DNA from: RH-AL1 sp965198485
Lineage (GTDB): Bacteria > Pseudomonadota > Alphaproteobacteria > Rhizobiales > Beijerinckiaceae
Assembly: GCA_965198485.1 (NCBI GenBank)
Contig: CBDAPQ010000006.1
Coordinates: 47,154-111,153 of the forward strand
Direction: 5' to 3'
DNA length: 64,000 nucleotides
The notes under the pieces are model-generated. The model was not told the origin of the DNA, searched no databases, and was given only the letters and a program-made list of their open reading frames with translations. Both the position numbers and the translations under genes were made by a program. The first letter of the stretch is position 1, and every line of letters starts with the position of its first letter. This document shows, piece by piece, positions 25,562-34,205 of the stretch.

Positions 25562-28500
25562 TGGCCAACCTCATCCGCTGGTCGGTCAAGAACCGCTTCT
25601 TCGTCTTCCTGGCGGTGCTGGCGCTCGCCGCGGTCGGAGTCTGGGCGGTGCGGACGACGCCCGTCGACGCCCTGCCGGACCTCTCCGACACGCAGGTGAT
25701 CGTGCGCACCAGCTATCCCGGCCAAGCCCCGCGGATCGTGGAGGACCAGGTCACCTATCCGCTGACCACCACGATGCTGTCGGTGCCCGGAGCCGAGACG
25801 GTGCGAGGCTACTCGTTCCTCGGCGACAGCTTCGTCTACATCATCTTCAAGGAAGGGACCGACCTCTACTGGGCGCGCTCGCGCGTGCTGGAATATCTAA
25901 GCCAGGTGCAGAACCGGCTTCCCGCCGGCGCCAAGGCCTCGCTCGGGCCGGACGCGACCAGCGTCGGCTGGGTCTACGAGTACGCCCTTGTCGACCGCTC
26001 CGGCGGCCACGATTTGGCGCAGCTGCGCAGCCTGCAGGAATGGTTTCTGCGCTACGAACTGAAGACCGTGCCGGGCGTGGCCGAGGTCGCTTCCGTGGGC
26101 GGCATGGTGCGCGAGTATCAGGTTCAGCTGGATCCGGTGCGCATGGCCGCCCTGGGCATCACCCAGGCGCAGGTCACACAAGCTCTGCAGCGCGGCAACA
26201 GCGAGATCGGCGGCTCGACGCTCGAGCTAGGCGAGGCCGAATACATCGTGCGCGCCGACGGCTACCTGAAGACGCTCGACGACTTCCGCGCCGTCCCCAT
26301 CAAGACCGCGGCCGGCGGGATCCCTGTTCGCGTCGGCGATGTCGCCACGGTGCAGATCGGCCCCGCCGCCCGCCGGGGCGTGGCGGAGTTGAACGGGGAA
26401 GGCGAGGTGGCGGGCGCCGTCGTCGTACTGCGCGCCGGCGAGAACCCCCGCGCCGCCATCAAGGCGTTTCGGGAGAAGCTCGACACGTTGAAGCGCGGCC
26501 TGCCGCCAGGGGTGGACATCGTGACCACCTACGACCGCTCGCACCTGATCGATGCGGCGGTGGAGAACCTGACCGGCAAGCTGGTGGAGGAGTTCATCGT
26601 CGTCACCCTGATCTGCGCGCTGTTCCTCTGGCATCTGCGCTCCGCGGCGGTTGCGATCATCGCGCTGCCCCTGGGAGTGCTCGCGGCCTTCGCGGTCATG
26701 CGGGTCCAGGGGGTGAACGCCAACATCATGTCGCTGGGCGGCATCGCCATCGCCATCGGCGCCATGGTGGATGCGGCGATTGTGATGATCGAGAACGCCC
26801 ACAAGCGGCTGGAGCATTGGGCGCGCGATCATCCGGGCGAGCGGCTGGAGGGCGAGGCCCGCTGGGGCGTGATCACCGAGGCGGCGGCGGAGGTGGGTCC
26901 GGCGCTGTTCTTCAGTCTCCTGATCATCGTCTTCTCGTTCATCCCGGTCTTCACCCTGCAGGCGCAGGAGGGGCGGCTGTTCAAGCCCCTGGCCTTCACC
27001 AAGACCTATGCGATGGGCGCGGCGGCGATCCTCTCCGTGACGCTGATCCCGATCCTAATGGGCTACCTGATCCGCGGCCGCATCCCGGCGGAGGACTCCA
27101 ATCCCATCAACCGCGTCCTGGCGCGCGTCTATCGCCCGGCGCTCGACTGGGTGATGCGCAAGCCGCGCCTGACCCTCGTCGCGGCGGCCCTTGTCTTCGC
27201 CACCAGCCTCTGGCCGATCACCCACCTGGGCGGCGAGTTCATGCCGGCGATGGACGAGGGCGACCTCCTCTACATGCCCTCCGCGCTACCCGGACTCTCC
27301 ATCGCCAAGGCCTCGGAGCTGCTCCAGCAGACCGACCGACTGATCAAGACTGTGCCGGAGGTCGAGAGCGTGTTTGGCAAGGCGGGGAGGGCGGACACCG
27401 CCACAGATCCCGCGCCGACGGAGATGTTCGAGACCACCATCCGCTTCAAGCCGCGCGCGCAGTGGCGCCCTGGGGTGACGCCCGACCAGGTGGTGGCGCA
27501 GCTTGACGCGGCGGTGAAGGTTCCCGGCCTCACCAACATCTGGGTGCCGCCGATCCGCAACCGAATCGACATGCTGGCCACGGGCATCAAGAGCCCCGTG
27601 GGCGTGAAGGTCTCGGGCTCAAGCCTCGGCGATCTCGACCGCGTCGGGCACGACATCGAGGTCGTCGCCAAGAGCATTCCCGGCGTCAGCTCGGCGCTCG
27701 CCGAGCGACTGACCGGTGGCCGCTACGCGAATGTGGCGATCGACCGGGTGGCGGCGGCCCGCTTCGGGCTCAACATCGCCGACGTGCAAGCCATCATCTC
27801 GGGCGCGGTCGGCGGCGAGGAGATCGGCCAGACGGTGGAGGGCCTCGCCCGCTACCCTATCAGCCTGCGCTACCCGCGCGAGCTGCGTGACAGCCTGGAG
27901 GGCCTGCGCAACCTGCCGATCCTCACACCCTCAGGCCAGCAGATCACCTTGAGTTCGGTGGCCAAGGTCGAGGTCGCCGACGGCCCCTCGACGCTCCGCA
28001 GCGAGAACGGCCGGCCCGCCACCTGGATCTATGTGGACGTGCATGGGCGCGACATCGCCTCGGTCGTGCGCGACCTGCAGCGGCGGGTGGCGCAGAAGGT
28101 GCGCCTCAGCCCGGGGCAGAGCGTCTCCTACTCCGGCCAGTTCGAGTATTTGGAGCGGGCCAACGCGCGGCTGCAGATCGTCGTGCCGGCCACGCTCCTG
28201 ATCATCTTCGTGCTCCTCTACCTGACCTTCGGCCGCTTCGATGAAGCGGCGCTGATCATGCTGACCCTGCCGTTCGCCCTGACCGGCGGCCTCTGGACCC
28301 TTTACCTCCTCGGCTACCACCAATCGGTGGCGACCGGCGTGGGGTTCATCGCGCTCGCGGGCGTCTCCGCCGAGTTCGGCGTGGTGATGCTGATCTACCT
28401 GAAGAACGCCATGCGTGACCGCGGAGATCAGCTCTCGGCCGCGCAAGTGGACGACGCCGTCCGCGAAGGGGCGCTGGCGCGCATCCGGCCCAAGGCCATG

Positions 28501-28710
28501 ACAGTGGCCGTGATCCTGGCGGGCCTGTTCCCCATCCTGATCGGCCATGGCGCGGGGTCCGAGGTCATGAGCCGCATCGCCGCGCCAATGATCGGCGGCA
28601 TGCTGACCGCCCCGCTGCTGTCGCTGCTGGTCGTTCCGGCCGCCTTCCTCCTGCTCCGCCGACCCCGGCGGGCGCGCCCTTCAACAGAACCCTCAAAGAG
28701 CCTTCCATGA
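25558..28710 (+). CDS. cusA: CusA-type heavy-metal efflux RND pump (cassette 1)
   Basis: A 1050-residue RND transporter. TM4 carries GGIAIAIGAMVDAAIVMIEN, the signature of the copper/silver (HME4) subgroup rather than the DFG-x-VDGAVV of zinc/cobalt pumps. The opening LPDLSDTQVIVRT, the porter-domain stretch GKAGRADTATDPAPTEMFET, and the C-terminal TM block VAVILAGLFPILIGHGAGSE are all present. It takes Cu(I)/Ag(I) from the periplasm or cytoplasm and passes it through CusB to CusC. The ATG at 25558 overlaps the cusB stop (ATGA); a frame that stays open upstream to 25414 lies within cusB and is not used. The 3' end overlaps cusF by 4 bp. Confidence 0.95.
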   Translation: MMANLIRWSVKNRFFVFLAVLALAAVGVWAVRTTPVDALPDLSDTQVIVRTSYPGQAPRIVEDQVTYPLTTTMLSVPGAETVRGYSFLGDSFVYIIFKEGTDLYWARSRVLEYLSQVQNRLPAGAKASLGPDATSVGWVYEYALVDRSGGHDLAQLRSLQEWFLRYELKTVPGVAEVASVGGMVREYQVQLDPVRMAALGITQAQVTQALQRGNSEIGGSTLELGEAEYIVRADGYLKTLDDFRAVPIKTAAGGIPVRVGDVATVQIGPAARRGVAELNGEGEVAGAVVVLRAGENPRAAIKAFREKLDTLKRGLPPGVDIVTTYDRSHLIDAAVENLTGKLVEEFIVVTLICALFLWHLRSAAVAIIALPLGVLAAFAVMRVQGVNANIMSLGGIAIAIGAMVDAAIVMIENAHKRLEHWARDHPGERLEGEARWGVITEAAAEVGPALFFSLLIIVFSFIPVFTLQAQEGRLFKPLAFTKTYAMGAAAILSVTLIPILMGYLIRGRIPAEDSNPINRVLARVYRPALDWVMRKPRLTLVAAALVFATSLWPITHLGGEFMPAMDEGDLLYMPSALPGLSIAKASELLQQTDRLIKTVPEVESVFGKAGRADTATDPAPTEMFETTIRFKPRAQWRPGVTPDQVVAQLDAAVKVPGLTNIWVPPIRNRIDMLATGIKSPVGVKVSGSSLGDLDRVGHDIEVVAKSIPGVSSALAERLTGGRYANVAIDRVAAARFGLNIADVQAIISGAVGGEEIGQTVEGLARYPISLRYPRELRDSLEGLRNLPILTPSGQQITLSSVAKVEVADGPSTLRSENGRPATWIYVDVHGRDIASVVRDLQRRVAQKVRLSPGQSVSYSGQFEYLERANARLQIVVPATLLIIFVLLYLTFGRFDEAALIMLTLPFALTGGLWTLYLLGYHQSVATGVGFIALAGVSAEFGVVMLIYLKNAMRDRGDQLSAAQVDDAVREGALARIRPKAMTVAVILAGLFPILIGHGAGSEVMSRIAAPMIGGMLTAPLLSLLVVPAAFLLLRRPRRARPSTEPSKSLP

Positions 28711-29033
28711 CCAAAGCCATCCTCTTCGCCCTCTCCCTGACGCTCGTCACGACCGCCTCGGTGCAGGCGCAACCCGCCAGGATGAACATGCCGACGGGCT
28801 CGGCGGCGAAGACTGGGACGGGCGTCGGCGTGATCCGCGCCATCGATCTCAAGACGGGCGCCTTGACCATCCAGCACGAGCCCATCGCCGCGATCGGGTG
28901 GCCCGCCATGACCATGGTGTTCAAGGCGAAAACGCCCACCGTTATGCGCGCCGCCAAGGTGGGCCAGAAGGTCGACTTCGGCGTTCGGGTGTCAGGCGCA
29001 GCCGCCGAGGTCACCTCGATCAAGCCGCGCTGA
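28707..29033 (+). CDS. cusF: CusF-like periplasmic copper chaperone (cassette 1)
   Basis: A 108-residue secreted protein: signal peptide (FALSLTLVTTASVQAQ), then an OB-like CusF domain. The metal-site signature GWPAMTMVF (the W-x-x-M-x-M arrangement of CusF) is at about residues 66-74, with His56 in the IQHEP strand as the other likely ligand. It delivers Cu(I)/Ag(I) to CusB. Coupled by a 4-bp overlap to cusA. The same domain also forms the C-terminus of cusB. Confidence 0.9.
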   Translation: MTKAILFALSLTLVTTASVQAQPARMNMPTGSAAKTGTGVGVIRAIDLKTGALTIQHEPIAAIGWPAMTMVFKAKTPTVMRAAKVGQKVDFGVRVSGAAAEVTSIKPR

Positions 29034-29043
29034 GGGATGCGCC

Positions 29044-29400
29044 ATGCTCCACGCGGTTCTGGAGGCCCTTCGGATGGCGGCCGTGATGGGCTGGGGAATC
29101 CTGTGGGCGCTGATCTTCGGCTTCCTGATCTCGGGCGCCATCCAGGCGGTCGTCAGCCATAAGGAGATGGCCAAGCTCCTGCCCGATGACAGCGCCGGCA
29201 CGATCGCCAAGGCGACGGCGCTCGGCGCGGCGTCCTGCTCCTACGCCGCCGTCGCCATCGCCCGGTCCATGGTGCGCAAAGACGCCAACTTCACCGCCGC
29301 CATGGCCTTTCAGTTCGCGTCGACCAACCTGATCCTAGAGCTGGGACTTATCCTGGCCGTGCTGATGGGCTGGCGCTTCGCCTACTTCGCTGGGGACTAG
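29044..29400 (+). pseudogene. Truncated permease, N-terminal part of an ArsP/DUF318-type transporter
   Basis: The 118 residues have two or three membrane spans and a signature close to the N-terminus of the ArsP-type permease family: LWALIFGFLISGAIQAVVSHKEM, then LGAASCSYAAVAIARSM, then FQFASTNLILELGLI. Family members are usually around 300-350 residues with about eight membrane spans, so two thirds are missing. The stop at 29398-29400 abuts the stop of an opposite-strand protease gene at 29397, which marks a rearrangement junction. The stub starts 10 bp after cusF and reads with the copper operon. A functional short variant cannot be excluded, but loss of function is more likely. Confidence 0.7.
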
Positions 29401-30563
29401 TAATAGTCCGCCAAGACAATCTTTCGATTTGCGCCGCTGGCCAAGGTGAGTGTGACGCTCGATCCCGGTGATCGCTCCCGCCAGGCTCGTAGACGAGCAT
29501 CGGCATAGACACGCGACACCGGAACGCCGTCCACCGCAACGATCTCGTCGCCTTCCTTCCATCCTTCCTGTGATGCCGGGCTGCGTGCCGCGACATGCTT
29601 GACGACCAATCTGTCGGTCAGAAACGCGACCCCCAATCCGGAGTGGTCCTCGCGGAACGGCTTCGCCATCTCCTTGCGCGACGGCGCGAACCAGACCCTT
29701 CCGCCGTCGAAGTCGAACGTGATCTTGAAGCGGCGGAGAACGGCGAGACCGACGATGACGGGGATCTCGGGGGTCAGCCACTGGTCCACCACCTCGGCGG
29801 GCATCGAGGTGAGCGTCTGGCCCGCGATCTCCAGGGACGCCATCATCACCGACGTGCTGAGCGTGACCCCGTTCACCCCGGCGAAGGCTGCGGTGGAGGT
29901 CCGCTTGGCCTTGAGCAGATCGTTCGCGTCGGCGAAGCCGCGCGACAGGGTGAGGGCGGCCGACGCCCCGATGTCGAGGATGGCCGGAGCGGAAGCACGG
30001 TTCTCCACACGGACCGTGATCAGAGGCTCGAAGTGCGGGCCAAACCGCAGATCGAGCGGGGTTCCCGAAGGCGCTTCCCCGCCCGAGCGCGGGCTCAAGC
30101 GCCAGCGCCCGCCCGGAAGGTCGAGTTCGACAAGTCGCCCCAGAAAGAGATCGTGCCCGACGATCAGGTCGGTTGGGCGGCCGAGCGAGGAGGAGATCAC
30201 GGCGAGGTCGGTGCTCACCGCGCGAGAGAAGGCCACCGGCGCGCCGCCGACCTCCGCCGTAAAGCCGCTCAGCTCGTTGAAAGCGCCCACATCGCTATAG
30301 CCGCGCAGCGTCCTCTGTCCGACCGCGGCGAGCTGAAGCTCCCGCGCCAATTTGAGGTCTAGCACCGTCGCGGCGGCGCCGGTGTCGAGCAACGCGGTTC
30401 GGCGCTTCCCAGCTATCGTCACATTAATGAAGACGGAGCTCTCATCGACGATCTCTAAGCCCGACCATGCCTGCGCGCTGACGGAGGCCGCAGCAGGGAT
30501 CGGCGACATCAATTTTCCGAGCGCGCCCAGGGCGGAGGCCGCAACGACGGAGCGCCGCCTCAC
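29397..30563 (-). CDS. Periplasmic retropepsin-like aspartic protease with C-terminal PDZ domain
   Basis: A 388-residue protein. A twin-Arg-like N-terminus (RRRSVVAASALGALG) suggests export. A first aspartyl-protease half has LLDTGAAATVLD (catalytic D-T-G near residue 60), a second half has ILDIGASAALTL (D-I-G, altered from D-T-G), so it looks like a tandem of two retropepsin lobes. The last 90 residues are a PDZ domain (GLGVAFLTDRLVVKHV, EGDEIVAVDGVPVS). Its start overlaps the merR stop by 4 bp, so it is co-translated with a metal regulator. Bacterial retropepsins of this layout are poorly studied; a role in envelope quality control under metal stress is inference. It converges on the truncated permease. 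Confidence 0.8.
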   Translation of the reverse strand: MRRRSVVAASALGALGKLMSPIPAAASVSAQAWSGLEIVDESSVFINVTIAGKRRTALLDTGAAATVLDLKLARELQLAAVGQRTLRGYSDVGAFNELSGFTAEVGGAPVAFSRAVSTDLAVISSSLGRPTDLIVGHDLFLGRLVELDLPGGRWRLSPRSGGEAPSGTPLDLRFGPHFEPLITVRVENRASAPAILDIGASAALTLSRGFADANDLLKAKRTSTAAFAGVNGVTLSTSVMMASLEIAGQTLTSMPAEVVDQWLTPEIPVIVGLAVLRRFKITFDFDGGRVWFAPSRKEMAKPFREDHSGLGVAFLTDRLVVKHVAARSPASQEGWKEGDEIVAVDGVPVSRVYADARLRAWRERSPGSSVTLTLASGANRKIVLADYY

Positions 30564-31018
30564 CGCGCGGCGCCCTGGCCGGGCGCGGGCGGCGCTGCAT
30601 TGAGCGCCTCAATCACTCGGCAATTTGAGACTTTCTCACCCGAGCATTCCTGACTCAACCGAAGAAGTTCATGGCGCAGATTGACCAAATGCTCGATCCG
30701 GCACTCCACGTCGGCGAGATGGGCCCGCGCGATCAAACTCGCTTCGAGGCAGCTTCTCTCCGGATCGTCGGAAAGGCTTAGGAGCGAACGCACGGAATCC
30801 ATGCCGAAGCCGAGGTCACGGGCTCGCTTGATGAAGGCGAGGCGGCGGGACGCGTCGTCATCGTAGAGGCGGCGATCGCTCTGGGTCCGCGGAGCGGGTG
30901 GAAGCAGGCCGATGCTCTCATAGAACCGGATGGTGGGCGTCTTCACGCCGACCTCACGGCCGAGCTGGCCGATAGATTGGAGGCCCCGCTTAAAGGCCTG
31001 CTCAGTCGTCACAGCCAC
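30560..31018 (-). CDS. MerR-family metal-responsive regulator
   Basis: A 152-residue MerR-type activator. The wHTH reads SIGQLGREVGVKTPTIRFYESIGLLPP near residues 15-41 (shown here in two overlapping parts of the family consensus), followed by RTQSDRRLYDDDASRRL. A long dimer helix comes next. Cys90, Cys106, Cys125 and Cys133 are candidate ligands; the C-terminal pair in CSGEKVSNC matches the metal loop of CadR/PbrR/ZntR-type sensors rather than CueR. It is divergent from a cation transporter and czcCBA, which it probably controls, and overlaps the protease gene downstream. Met12 to Leu13 may be the true domain start; the first dozen residues are not conserved. Confidence 0.88.
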   Translation of the reverse strand: MAVTTEQAFKRGLQSIGQLGREVGVKTPTIRFYESIGLLPPAPRTQSDRRLYDDDASRRLAFIKRARDLGFGMDSVRSLLSLSDDPERSCLEASLIARAHLADVECRIEHLVNLRHELLRLSQECSGEKVSNCRVIEALNAAPPAPGQGAAR

Positions 31019-31037
31019 GGGCGCTCCAAAACTGCTC

Positions 31038-31069
31038 TTGATCCTCCAGCGACTATAACATCTAGAAGG
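31038..31069 (+). promoter_or_regulatory. Candidate MerR-type operator/promoter before the cation transporter
   Basis: TTGATC at 31038-31043 could be a -35 box. An imperfect dyad (CCTCCAG at 31043-31049 and CTAGAAGG at 31062-31069) fills the spacer, as in promoters with long spacers bound by MerR proteins. It lies in the 101-bp gap between the divergent merR and transporter genes. The -10 is poor (TAGAAG), so this is a modest call. Confidence 0.4.
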
Positions 31070-31119
31070 TCGGCGTGCGATCGGCTTAGGGCGGAAAGCG
31101 GCGGCGCGGCGGGTCGAAA

Positions 31120-31734
31120 ATGACGCAAGAGTGTGGATGCGAGAGCGTGGCCGGCGACACTAAGGCGCAGCGCCGGGTGCTGACGCTGGCTCTCGCCCTC
31201 AACGCCCTGATGTTCGGGGTCGGTCTGGCCGCGGGCCTTGCCGGTCGATCGAGCAGCCTGATCGCGGATGCGCTCGACATGCTGGCCGACGCCGGAGCCT
31301 ACGCCATCGCTCTGCTCGCGATCGGGCGCAGTGCGCGTTTCAAGGCCAACGCCAGCATCCTGAGCGGGTCGGTGCTTCTAGTCCTGGGTCTGGGTGTGCT
31401 CTGCGATGTCGTGCGACGTGGTCTAGGCCCGCACCACCCTGAAGGCGGGCTGATGATCGGCGTCGCGACGCTTTCGCTGGCTGTGAACGCGACGGTGCTC
31501 GCCCTGCTCGGTCGCGTGCGGAACGAGGGCGTCCACTTGCGCGCCACATGGATCTTCACGCGCGCCGACGTCGTCGCCAACGCCGCCGTGATCACGTCCG
31601 GCCTCCTGGTCCTTCTGACGAGATGGCTGTTTCTCGACCTTCTGGTCGGCGCCGCGATCGGGGTTTACGTCCTTAGGGAGGCGCTTGAGATCTTGGGCGA
31701 CGCCCGCAGGGCCGGCGCGGAGGCTCGTGCATGA
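31120..31734 (+). CDS. Cation-efflux membrane protein, CDF/CzcD-like transmembrane domain
   Basis: A 204-residue membrane protein with about six hydrophobic segments. It starts with a short Cys motif (ECGCESVAGD) and continues with SLIADALDMLADAGAYAIAL, the D-x3-D metal site of TM2 in cation diffusion facilitators, and TRADVVANAAVITSG, the corresponding TM5 site. The usual cytoplasmic C-terminal domain is missing, which is common in this short subclass. It probably exports Zn, Co or Cd. It overlaps czcC by 4 bp and lies divergent from merR. A broken paralogue is at 49929-50628. Confidence 0.85.
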   Translation: MTQECGCESVAGDTKAQRRVLTLALALNALMFGVGLAAGLAGRSSSLIADALDMLADAGAYAIALLAIGRSARFKANASILSGSVLLVLGLGVLCDVVRRGLGPHHPEGGLMIGVATLSLAVNATVLALLGRVRNEGVHLRATWIFTRADVVANAAVITSGLLVLLTRWLFLDLLVGAAIGVYVLREALEILGDARRAGAEARA

Positions 31735-32972
31735 CGCGCGCTGCCCGACGGCCGTTGGCACGGCTCGGCGTCGGCCGGGCGCTTCTGATGCTCGCCGGCG
31801 CCGCGGCCTGTCTCGCGACCCCCGCCGCAGCCGCGCCGATCACCTTGGAGGCTGCTTTGCAGCGGGCGAGCGAGGCTGCGCCTCAGCTCGCCGCGGCAGT
31901 CGCTGGAGTCACGGCCGCGACGGGCCGCGCGCGCCAGGCCGGGTTCGCCCCCAATCCCGAGGCGAGCCTCGTTGCGGAGAACATCGGCGGCTCGGGCGCC
32001 TACACCGCCTTCGACCAGAGCGAGGTCACCTTGTCGGTCGGACAGCGCTTCGAACTCGGCGGCAAGCGGCGCGCCCGCCGCTCGGCCGCGGAAGCGGAGA
32101 TCGAGACGGCGCGCCTGCGGATGGAAATCGCCCGCGCCGATCTGGAGCAAGACGTGCGCCAGCGCTTCTTCGAGGCGCTGGCCTGGCGCTCACGCGTCGA
32201 ATTGGCTGGCACCCTCGCCCAGTCCGCCGCCGAGCTGGCGCGCGTGACGGCGATCCTCGTGGACGCAGGCCGGGAGCCCCCCTTGCGGGCGCTGCGCGCC
32301 AAGACGGCCTCGCAAGAGGCCGCATCCCGCGTCGATGCGGCGCGAGCCGAATACGCCAGCGCACAGCGGGCGCTGAGCGCCTTGTGGAGCGCGCCCGAGG
32401 AGTCGCCCGACCCGATTCAAGCCGACCTTGCCGTTTCGGATGCGCCCATCGACCCGGCGGCAGGACTGGACGTCCGGGCGGCCGAGGCGGAGCTGAACGC
32501 CGCCAGGGCCGGCGTCGATCGCGAGCGGGCGCTCGCGACACCGGACGTCACGGTCAGCGTAGGCGTGCGCCGGCTGAACGACACCCATGACACCGCATTG
32601 GTGGTCGGCGCCTCGGCGCCCATCCCGATCCGCGACCGCAACCAGGGTTCGATCGCCGCCGCCCGCGCCGACGCCGTGGGGGCCGAAGCGAGACGCAACC
32701 TGGCGCTCTCCGAAGCCGTGCGCCGCGCCCGTGATGCGCACGCGACGCTCGTGACCGCGACCGCGCGGGTCGCTCTCCTGGAACAGGCGACGACTCCGCA
32801 AGCGGCGGAAGCGCTTCGCTTGGCGCGGGAAGGCTACGCAGCGGGCAAGTTCTCGCTGCTCGATGTCTTGGACGCCCAAACCGCGGTCGCCGCCGCCCAG
32901 TCCGACCTGATCGACGCGCGCCTCGCCCGCGCCAAGGCCGCGGCGGCGCTGCTGCGCGCAGCCGCGCGCTGA
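31731..32972 (+). CDS. czcC: CzcC-type outer-membrane efflux protein
   Basis: A 413-residue TolC-family protein with a signal peptide (LLMLAGAAACLATPAAAAP). Helical barrel sequences such as GFAPNPEASLVAENIGGSG, FELGGKRRARRSAAEAE and GKFSLLDVLDAQTAVAAAQ are those of CzcC-type metal efflux ducts. It is less like the two CusC copies than they are like each other. It is translated from an ATGA overlap with the cation transporter, and czcB follows 8 bp later. Together with CzcB and CzcA it would expel Zn, Co and Cd across both membranes. Confidence 0.88.
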   Translation: MTRAARRPLARLGVGRALLMLAGAAACLATPAAAAPITLEAALQRASEAAPQLAAAVAGVTAATGRARQAGFAPNPEASLVAENIGGSGAYTAFDQSEVTLSVGQRFELGGKRRARRSAAEAEIETARLRMEIARADLEQDVRQRFFEALAWRSRVELAGTLAQSAAELARVTAILVDAGREPPLRALRAKTASQEAASRVDAARAEYASAQRALSALWSAPEESPDPIQADLAVSDAPIDPAAGLDVRAAEAELNAARAGVDRERALATPDVTVSVGVRRLNDTHDTALVVGASAPIPIRDRNQGSIAAARADAVGAEARRNLALSEAVRRARDAHATLVTATARVALLEQATTPQAAEALRLAREGYAAGKFSLLDVLDAQTAVAAAQSDLIDARLARAKAAAALLRAAAR

Positions 32973-32980
32973 GGACCCTC

Positions 32981-34180
32981 ATGACCCGCACTCAACTCGC
33001 GCTCGGAGCCGCGGCGCTCGCCATCGTCGCCGGTGGAGGAGGTGTTCTCATCGGCCGCGCCTCGGACCACCACGGTGCGCCGGTCGCGGCTGGCGAGCGA
33101 AGCCATGACTCTGGCAAGGCTGAGACGGCCGAGGGAGGCGAGGCCAAAGAGGCCTCGGGCGAGGCTCCTGGCGTGATCGCGATGGACGCCGACCGGATAC
33201 TGGCCGCAGGAATCGCGACCGAACCGGCTCAGGTCGGCGGCTCGGAGGCTGGCGTCCTCGCACAGGGTCAAGTCACCGCGACGCCCTCAGGGCAGGCCGT
33301 CCTCGCCGCCGTTGCGGACGGGGCGGTGATCCGTATCCTCAAGAGGCTGGGTGATCCCGTCCGGGCCGGCGACACGCTGGTCGTCCTGCAAAGTCGGGAC
33401 GCCGCATCCCTCGTCGCCGAGGGCGCGACCGCGCGGGCCAAGCTCCTGGCCGCTCAGCAGGCCTACACCCGCGAACGCAGACTGTTCGATGCGAAGATCA
33501 CCGCGCGGCAGGACCTGGAAGGGGCGCAGGCCGCCCTTACGGAAGCTCAAGCTGAAGCGCGACGGGCCTCATCCTCCGCCACGGCCGCTCACCTCACACG
33601 CGACGGAAGCGGCATCGCCGTCGTCTCTCCGATCGCGGGCCGGGTGACTGCGGCGCCCGCTGTGCTCGGCGCCTATGTCAGCGCCGGCGCCGAGCTCTTT
33701 CGGGTGACGGATCCCGCCAAGGTCCAGGTCGAGGCTTCGGTGGCCGCCTCCGATCTCGCTCATGTGCATGTGGGGGATCGGGCGATCATCGAGACTTCCG
33801 ATGGGCAGGGGGTTGACGCCGTCGTCCGATCGACAACCCCGGCGCTCGATCCGCAGAGCCGGGCGGCCACGATCGTGCTGGCGCCGGCCGCCAAAACGCC
33901 GCTGCAGCCTGGGCAAGCCGTGCGCGTACATATCGCCTCGCGGGGGGCAGGAAGCTCGACGATCTCCTTGCCGGAAGAGGCGGTCCAGTCGGTCGGCGGC
34001 CGCGATGTCGTCTTCGTGCGTGTCGAGAGAGGGTTTCGACCCACGCCTGTCGCCGTCGGCGCCCGTTCGGCCGGTCGGGTGGAGGTGCTTTCCGGCCTGC
34101 GGCCTGGCGAGATCGTCGCCACGCGCGGAGCCTTTTCCCTGAAGTCCGAAACGGCCAAGTCCGCGGGCGACAGCGACTGA
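32981..34180 (+). CDS. czcB: CzcB-type RND periplasmic adaptor
   Basis: A 399-residue membrane-fusion protein. It has an N-terminal anchor (LALGAAALAIVAGGGGVLIG), then a His/Glu-rich linker (DHHGAP, GERSHDS, EGGEAKEASGE), a biotinyl-lipoyl-like domain (AVADGAVIRILKRLGDPVRAGD), a coiled-coil hairpin, and the beta-barrel and membrane-proximal domains (LRPGEIVATRGAF near the end). Unlike the CusB copies it has neither the YWYDPM metal segment nor a CusF domain, consistent with Zn/Co/Cd rather than Cu. It sits between czcC and czcA. Confidence 0.9.
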   Translation: MTRTQLALGAAALAIVAGGGGVLIGRASDHHGAPVAAGERSHDSGKAETAEGGEAKEASGEAPGVIAMDADRILAAGIATEPAQVGGSEAGVLAQGQVTATPSGQAVLAAVADGAVIRILKRLGDPVRAGDTLVVLQSRDAASLVAEGATARAKLLAAQQAYTRERRLFDAKITARQDLEGAQAALTEAQAEARRASSSATAAHLTRDGSGIAVVSPIAGRVTAAPAVLGAYVSAGAELFRVTDPAKVQVEASVAASDLAHVHVGDRAIIETSDGQGVDAVVRSTTPALDPQSRAATIVLAPAAKTPLQPGQAVRVHIASRGAGSSTISLPEEAVQSVGGRDVVFVRVERGFRPTPVAVGARSAGRVEVLSGLRPGEIVATRGAFSLKSETAKSAGDSD

Positions 34181-34205
34181 TGTCTTCATCCCGCAGGGCC
34201 GCGCT

